From CAYMAI01 sp964388445 (lineage in GTDB: Bacteria > 4484-113 > JAGGVC01), in the NCBI GenBank assembly GCA_964388445.1, contig CAYMAI010000010.1:1-64000 (forward strand): 64,000 bases of DNA, written 5' to 3'. Positions 59,763-64,000 of the stretch are shown piece by piece (the stretch's first letter is position 1; every line of letters begins with the position of its first letter). A program made the position numbers and the translations under genes. Below the pieces are notes generated by a model that did no database searches, was not told the origin of the DNA, and worked only from the letters and a program-made list of their open reading frames with translations.

Positions 59763-61235
59763 CTAATAGCTTGCAGCGAACACCGCGCGATGGCGCGCGG
59801 GCGCGCCGCTGTAAAAGCACTTTATATTATCATCTTTTATTTCGCTTAGCAAGACTCTCACGGTCGCGCCGGTTCTTTCTTTAATCGCGAGTTCATCGGC
59901 ATCCGTGCCGCCCCAAGGCGCCGCGGCAAATCCCTTGTTATTCGCGATTATTTCTTCGAGTTCTTCGATATTCGAAACCTCGTGCGTCCGCTCCGCAAGC
60001 GACGCCGAGCTGGCCTCGAAAAGCTGTCTTTGCGCCGCTTCGAGCCTTCCCGTGAACTCGGCCGCATCGAACGCAATATCGCCGAAATCCACTTTCACGA
60101 GCGCCTTGTCGCCCGACACGCGCTCGACCACTTTCACGGTGCCGTTTTCCACGTCCTTCGGTCCGACTTCCACTCGCAAAGGCACGCCCATCATCTCGTA
60201 CTGATTGAACTTCCAGCCGGCGCTTTGTTGTTCGCTCGCGTCGAACTTCACGCGCACCGGACGCCCGAAAACCGTCAACTTCGACAGCGCGTCCGCAAGC
60301 GCAGCCGCTTTTTCGAGCACGAGCGCCTTCGATTTTTCGAAAATAATCGGCACGACCGCGATTTGCACCGGCGCGACCATCGGCGGAAGTTTCAGCCCCG
60401 AGTCGTCGCCGTGCATCATGATAATCCCGCCGACTATTCGCGTGGACACGCCCCACGACGTTTGCCACACGTATTTTTCTATTTGGTCGTCGTCGAGAAA
60501 CTTGATGTCGAAAACCTTTGCGAAATGCTGGCCGAGGTCGTGGCTCGTCCCGCTCTGAAGCGCCTTGCCGTCGGGCATCATTGCTTCAATGGTGTAGGTC
60601 TTGTCCGCTCCGGCGAACTTTTCGGTGTCGCTCTTCGGCCCGGCGAGAACGGCCATAGAAAGGTCTTCCTGCGCGAAGTCGCGATAGACGTGGAGCATCC
60701 GGATGACTTCTTCCAGCGCTTCATCGTGCGTGCGGTGCGCCGTGTGGCCTTCCTGCCAGTGAAATTCCGTAGTTCTAAGGAACGGCTTCGTCTTTTTCTC
60801 CCAGCGCATCACGTTCGCCCACTGGTTTATAAGCACCGGCAGGTCGCGATAGCTGTTTATCCACTTCGAATACATATGGCAGATTATGGCTTCGGAAGTC
60901 GGGCGAATGGCGAGCCGCTCGCCGAGTTCTTCGCCGCCGCCGTGCGTGACCCACGCGACTTCGGGCGCGAATCCCTGTACGTGCTCCGCCTCTTTCTTTA
61001 GAAAGCTCTCCGGTATTAGAAGCGGAAACTGCGCGTTCACGTGGCCTGTGTCGATTATGCGGCGGTTCAAAAGCTCTCGCACGCTTTCCCAAATCGCCCA
61101 GCCGTACGGGCGGAAGACCATGCAGCCTTTTACCGGCGCATAGTCCGCAAGCTCGCAGCCGAGCACTACGTCGAGATACCATTGTGAAAGGTTCTCGCTC
61201 TTTTTCGTAATAAACTTCTTTTCTTCCTGAGCCAC
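59763..61235 (-). CDS. proS: Prolyl-tRNA synthetase (archaeal/eukaryote-like type)
   Basis: This 490-residue class II synthetase charges tRNA-Pro. It is the shorter form without the editing insertion (ProS type 3): QWYLDVVLGCELADYAPVKGCMVFRPYGWAIWE near the N terminus, RPTSEAI, then motif 2 RTTEFHWQEGHTAH, motif 3 GGIIMMHGDDSGLKLPP, and a C-terminal zinc-like domain ending FYSGAPARHRAVFAASY. GTG 61235 has GGAG 8 bases upstream; the longer frame lacks support. TTGCCC-N17-TATATT (61334-61306) is its promoter. The HtrA trio follows within one unit. Confidence 0.96.
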   Translation of the reverse strand: MAQEEKKFITKKSENLSQWYLDVVLGCELADYAPVKGCMVFRPYGWAIWESVRELLNRRIIDTGHVNAQFPLLIPESFLKKEAEHVQGFAPEVAWVTHGGGEELGERLAIRPTSEAIICHMYSKWINSYRDLPVLINQWANVMRWEKKTKPFLRTTEFHWQEGHTAHRTHDEALEEVIRMLHVYRDFAQEDLSMAVLAGPKSDTEKFAGADKTYTIEAMMPDGKALQSGTSHDLGQHFAKVFDIKFLDDDQIEKYVWQTSWGVSTRIVGGIIMMHGDDSGLKLPPMVAPVQIAVVPIIFEKSKALVLEKAAALADALSKLTVFGRPVRVKFDASEQQSAGWKFNQYEMMGVPLRVEVGPKDVENGTVKVVERVSGDKALVKVDFGDIAFDAAEFTGRLEAAQRQLFEASSASLAERTHEVSNIEELEEIIANNKGFAAAPWGGTDADELAIKERTGATVRVLLSEIKDDNIKCFYSGAPARHRAVFAASY

Positions 61236-61305
61236 AACAAACTCCAAGCGCACATTGGCGCGAAAAACGGATTTGCGCGAGCCGAAAGCGCCGCGCAAGA
61301 GGATA

Positions 61306-61334
61306 AATATACCCAAAATGCCCCGCGCGGGCAA
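61306..61334 (-). promoter_or_regulatory. Promoter of proS unit
   Basis: Minus strand TTGCCC (61334-61329), 17 bases, TATATT (61311-61306). Confidence 0.55.
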
Positions 61335-61424
61335 TATGGATGCTCATAAGCTTATAGATGGGAAATTCACAGTAATTTCGAATACTGCGTTCTATTGTGT
61401 ATTTCGGGGACCGCCTGCTTCTTT

Positions 61425-61844
61425 CTAAGCTCCAAGAAACTTGCTAATTCTTGCTGTGAGCTTTGCGACGACTTTCGTCTCGCATTCCCAAATCACCAAT
61501 ACCGACCATCCTTCTTTTTTTAGCAACTTGATGATTTGCTTATCGCGTTCGACATTTCCTTCGAGCTTGGGAAGCCAATACCCGGTATTCGATCTTGGAA
61601 TTCTTGAATCAATGCATGACTTCTCCAGATGATGGTGCCAAAAGCATCCGTGAACAAAGATTACCTTTCTCAGCTTTGAAAATACGAGATCGGGTTTGCC
61701 CGGAAGATCTGTTTTATGCAGTCTGTAGCGGTATCCAAGCGAATGCACTAGTTTCCTGACGGTCAATTCAGGCGACGTATTTTTTGAGCTTATTTTGCTC
61801 ATATTGGCGCTTCGCCGATCTGGAGATAACTTATCCATATACAA
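61425..61844 (-). CDS. vsr: Very short patch repair endonuclease
   Basis: This encodes 139 residues of Vsr, which nicks next to T:G mismatches made when methylated cytosine deaminates. The family core is intact: MSKISSKNTSPEL, LGYRYRLHKTDLPGKPDLVF with the catalytic Asp, IFVHGCFWHHH and an NTGYW-KLEGNVERD segment. Start ATG 61844 or 61838 lies 2-8 bases after the restriction gene, so translation is coupled. It fits the m5C methyltransferase encoded first in this operon. Confidence 0.95.
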   Translation of the reverse strand: MYMDKLSPDRRSANMSKISSKNTSPELTVRKLVHSLGYRYRLHKTDLPGKPDLVFSKLRKVIFVHGCFWHHHLEKSCIDSRIPRSNTGYWLPKLEGNVERDKQIIKLLKKEGWSVLVIWECETKVVAKLTARISKFLGA

Positions 61845-61846
61845 AG

Positions 61847-62710
61847 CTAAACGGCAAGGTCCAATGGTAAATCGCTAATATCCCGCAATCTATTGCCTGC
61901 GCACATTGTTTCCATCAAATCGATCAGCGCCTCATTTCTGCTTTCGATAACCGCGTTTTTCAATTCGTAAAGCGCAAAGTGATAAACAAAATCGATGTCT
62001 CCCGTACCCAAAGCTAGCGATGCAATCCGATTAGGAAAAGGCTCGGCGGTTATAACAGCGATATGCGGCAAATGCCCTTTTCGATTACGTATTAGATTCA
62101 ATGCCTCGGACTTTGCGTTTTGAGCCCTATCACTCCGGATAGTCCATTTGCACGAAACGCTGGCATGCAATATTGGCAATTCGGAATTTCGCTTTCTTAT
62201 GCCGGACATTCCTGCGCTTGTGCCGTCTACCAACAGCTTGGGGGAGTTAATTTTATGATCCTCTTCGGGTTGACGGTAAATCAAAATATCTGGGCCGATT
62301 AAATAGTCCGTACCTAAACTGGCTTTTAGCTCAATGTTTGTTCTTATTGCATTTACTACTGAATCCAAATGCTCGTATTGCTGAAATGCAGCAATTTCCA
62401 ATCCTTTACGGGACTTGATTTGCTCGATTGTCCAGCTGCCCGGCCTAATAGAATCAAGATTGGGAAATGTATTGCGCAAAAAAGCGGCGCAACATTCCTC
62501 GAATTTATCACCGGAAGTTTGTGCCGACAATCTGGCACCCGTAGATGCCTTGCCTAGTTGAATTACAATCGAATTGGCAATTTCCTTGCTTAATCTGTTG
62601 TCTTTATCGGCATTGGAAGGAACTCCTTCTTCAGAAACTTTGAGCAGCGATTTTAAAATGCTCTTGTGAAATGCCTTTCGCTCACTGGAAATCAATGCAT
62701 CTTCTTTCAT
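61847..62710 (-). CDS. NgoMIV-like type II restriction endonuclease
   Basis: This encodes 287 residues that match NgoMIV (286 residues, cuts G^CCGGC) closely from memory, with shared SCKWTIRSDRAQNA, NRKGHLPHI and an identical RDISDLPLDLAV-type C terminus. The catalytic residues align: Glu71 (DKFEECC), Asp141 (GPDILIY) and Lys188 (SCKWT), each one position later than in NgoMIV. ATG 62710 overlaps the methyltransferase stop (ATGA). The recognition sequence GCCGGC is an inference from this similarity. Confidence 0.93.
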   Translation of the reverse strand: MKEDALISSERKAFHKSILKSLLKVSEEGVPSNADKDNRLSKEIANSIVIQLGKASTGARLSAQTSGDKFEECCAAFLRNTFPNLDSIRPGSWTIEQIKSRKGLEIAAFQQYEHLDSVVNAIRTNIELKASLGTDYLIGPDILIYRQPEEDHKINSPKLLVDGTSAGMSGIRKRNSELPILHASVSCKWTIRSDRAQNAKSEALNLIRNRKGHLPHIAVITAEPFPNRIASLALGTGDIDFVYHFALYELKNAVIESRNEALIDLMETMCAGNRLRDISDLPLDLAV

Positions 62711-63735
62711 ACTGCTGTTCCAATAAATCGTGAATGAGAACTCGTAAGAGCACAAGCAATACTATGGCCAAGAGCGCGTGATACGGGAGGGGGTAGGGCA
62801 TTTCCGATCTGCCGGTAGCTGGCGGTTTTTCCACCGCTAAAGCTCCAATTATCTGGAAATCCCTGAATTCGCGCGGCCATACGGAGTGTTAGGCGAGGCA
62901 TTCCTTGAAATTCCGGTTCTGGCGCTTGGTCGGCAATACCCATTCCATCTACTCCCAGCTTCGCCCAAGCCTTTCTTGCCCGGACGGGACCTAGGTCTGG
63001 ACCGCCGTGTTTTTTTGAGCCTCCAACAATTGTAGGGGCGATACCGTCCGCGGCCTTGGACCACTCTATTGCTTTTTTCCAATTTCGTTCTGAAATCAGA
63101 TCGAAAAGAAGCTTTCCAACTGGTTTAGGGGGGAGGCCACCTGCTTGGGGAGGCTCATATAAGTCAAATAAACCTTTTTTCAAGGCAACAATTGCCAGTC
63201 TTGCGCGGAATTGCGAAACACCGAAATCTAGCGCATTCAGCAATAACCATTTTGTATCGTAACCCATCTTATACAAGCGCTTATCTATTTGTTGCCGGTA
63301 ACCGGCGAAGCGCGCATCCAGCAATCCAGCTACATTTTCAATCAAGATTGCCCTCGGACGAACCACGTCGATGATGTTTAATGCGTGGGGAAATAAATCG
63401 CGCTCGTCGTTTTTGCCAAGTTGCTTTCCTGCAACCGAAAAAGGCGGACATGGAAGGCCGGCAGCAAGCAAATCTACATTTGGAAAATCCATTGCAGGAA
63501 ACTCCGAAATATCGCATAATTGGGCATTCCATAGAGGCCGGTTTTCAATCAAGGTGTTGATGCAGTGATTATCGTTGTCTATAAGAGCAACATGCCTAAA
63601 ACCAGCCATCTCAAGACCGAGAGCTTGACCACCGCCACCCGCACAAAGCTCAATGCTGTTCAGCCGAGAACTTAGCGGGATTCGCCCGATTCGCTTCTTG
63701 CCGTTGTTTTTCTGAGTACACATCTCAATTACCAC
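62707..63735 (-). CDS. DNA (cytosine-5) methyltransferase, M.NgoMIV-like
   Basis: This encodes 342 residues of a C5-methyltransferase protecting the site cut by the adjacent nuclease. Motif I SIELCAGGGGQALGLEMAGF, motif IV GLPCPPFSVAG with nucleophile Cys96, motif VI IENVAGLL, motif VIII QFRARLAIV and motif X SYRQIGNALPPP are all present. GTG 63735 or ATG 63723 could be the start; neither has a strong site. It is the first gene of the methyltransferase-nuclease-Vsr operon, an order that protects the host before the nuclease appears. Confidence 0.92.
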   Translation of the reverse strand: MVIEMCTQKNNGKKRIGRIPLSSRLNSIELCAGGGGQALGLEMAGFRHVALIDNDNHCINTLIENRPLWNAQLCDISEFPAMDFPNVDLLAAGLPCPPFSVAGKQLGKNDERDLFPHALNIIDVVRPRAILIENVAGLLDARFAGYRQQIDKRLYKMGYDTKWLLLNALDFGVSQFRARLAIVALKKGLFDLYEPPQAGGLPPKPVGKLLFDLISERNWKKAIEWSKAADGIAPTIVGGSKKHGGPDLGPVRARKAWAKLGVDGMGIADQAPEPEFQGMPRLTLRMAARIQGFPDNWSFSGGKTASYRQIGNALPPPVSRALGHSIACALTSSHSRFIGTAV

Positions 63736-63768
63736 AAGTCAACCACACTGCCGATTAGTAAGAAATAG

Positions 63769-63789
63769 ACCAACTGAGCTTATGGTGGA
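63769..63789 (-). pseudogene. Decayed tRNA-like 5' half
   Basis: On the minus strand TCCACCATA is followed by AGCTCAGTTGGT, the near-universal D-arm sequence of tRNAs. The bases after it do not complete the D-stem, anticodon arm or acceptor. It looks like the remains of a tRNA gene in which the restriction operon now begins. Confidence 0.45.
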
Positions 63790-63850
63790 CTAATGCTATC
63801 ATATCGTTGTGCCGCCCGTTTGTAAAGTATAAATCGCCTCTAGGACAAAC

Positions 63851-63879
63851 TTGGCGCGCTCGATTCGGCATGTTATAAT
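63851..63879 (+). promoter_or_regulatory. Promoter and structured leader of last gene
   Basis: TTGGCG (63851-63856), 17 bases and TATAAT (63874-63879). The leader of about 90 bases contains GCGCGG/CCGCGC (loop of 10) and CGCC/GGCG hairpins before the ribosome-binding site, which suggests leader control of the downstream gene. Confidence 0.6.
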
Positions 63880-63976
63880 CCGCGAGTTTCCGGCGCGGCC
63901 AGTTTTCACCGCGCATGGGCTTGTTCGCCTTCGTTCGGGCGGCGGATGACCTCAATCGGCAATCGGAGAATTGTTT

Positions 63977-64000
63977 ATGACCGCACTCAATTGGGATGTA
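63977..64000 (+). CDS. Start of a gene running off the window
   Basis: ATG 63977 with GGAGA seven bases upstream opens a frame (MTALNWDV) cut by the end of the window. The promoter and leader upstream support it as a true gene start. The product cannot be identified from eight residues. Confidence 0.55.

Noticed and set aside
1..64000. CRISPR array or rRNA
   Set aside because: No regularly spaced repeats with spacers and no rRNA sequence were seen.

Overview
This window looks like chromosomal DNA from a GC-rich bacterium of an uncultivated or poorly characterised lineage; I cannot name the phylum. It encodes a replicative DnaE, a DnaE2/ImuB-type mutagenesis pair, a prolyl-tRNA synthetase, KatG and a BshC-like bacillithiol enzyme, which suggests an oxygen-exposed cell using a bacillithiol-type thiol. 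A secretin-N-like protein and several exported HtrA-like proteins suggest a double-membraned envelope. There is also a family of lipoproteins with dockerin-like calcium repeats and PKD domains. Several genes lack a Shine-Dalgarno site and start at a GTG exactly six bases after a -10 hexamer, so leaderless transcripts are probably normal here.

Region by region. 1-6786 is the right part of an integrated mobile element: two unknown small genes, an ArdC-like antirestriction protein, about 1.8 kb of gene-poor repeat-rich DNA, a sigma-like regulator, a small coupled gene and a large serine recombinase whose last codons lie inside a tRNA-Asn gene. 6885-19121 is host DNA: aldo/keto reductase, zinc ribbon, VOC protein, DnaE2, DUF72, ImuB-like protein, KatG, HisC and a CobB-type deacylase. 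19156-20619 is an AT-richer insert (NYN protein, GNAT) with a displaced copy of the cobB 3' end. 20817-28507 holds three tandem lipoprotein paralogues, the first broken. 28705-31601 holds a lipoprotein, a DUF488 gene and an acyl-CoA dehydrogenase whose 3' end is also present as a displaced copy beyond DUF488. 31806-37197 has a tiny Lys/Ala-rich protein, a pair of DnaA boxes, a repeat-like protein, a DUF3800 gene behind an attenuator-like leader, and a Ycf46-like ATPase with a coiled-coil partner. 37339-47644 has a candidate small RNA, a methyltransferase, BshC, a cohesin/dockerin-like lipoprotein, a CAP protein, a secretin-N-like protein and a nucleotidyltransferase fusion. 47745-48963 is an AT-rich DNA methyltransferase island. 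48978-56144 holds small enzymes, DnaE, a STAS protein and a glycosyltransferase. 56203-61235 is proS followed by three HtrA-like proteins, only one with an intact catalytic triad. 61425-63735 is a complete NgoMIV-like restriction-modification system with a Vsr nuclease, beside a decayed tRNA-like sequence. A new gene starts at the right edge.

Main themes: mobile and defence DNA (recombinase element, ArdC, NgoMIV-like system, orphan methyltransferase, DUF3800); surface and envelope modules (dockerin lipoproteins, HtrA trio, CAP, secretin-N); and DNA damage or oxidative stress (DnaE2/ImuB, KatG, BshC). Two cargo genes (DUF488 and NYN) each sit between an intact host gene and a second, displaced copy of that gene's 3' end. 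That repeated layout is the most unusual structural signal in the window.
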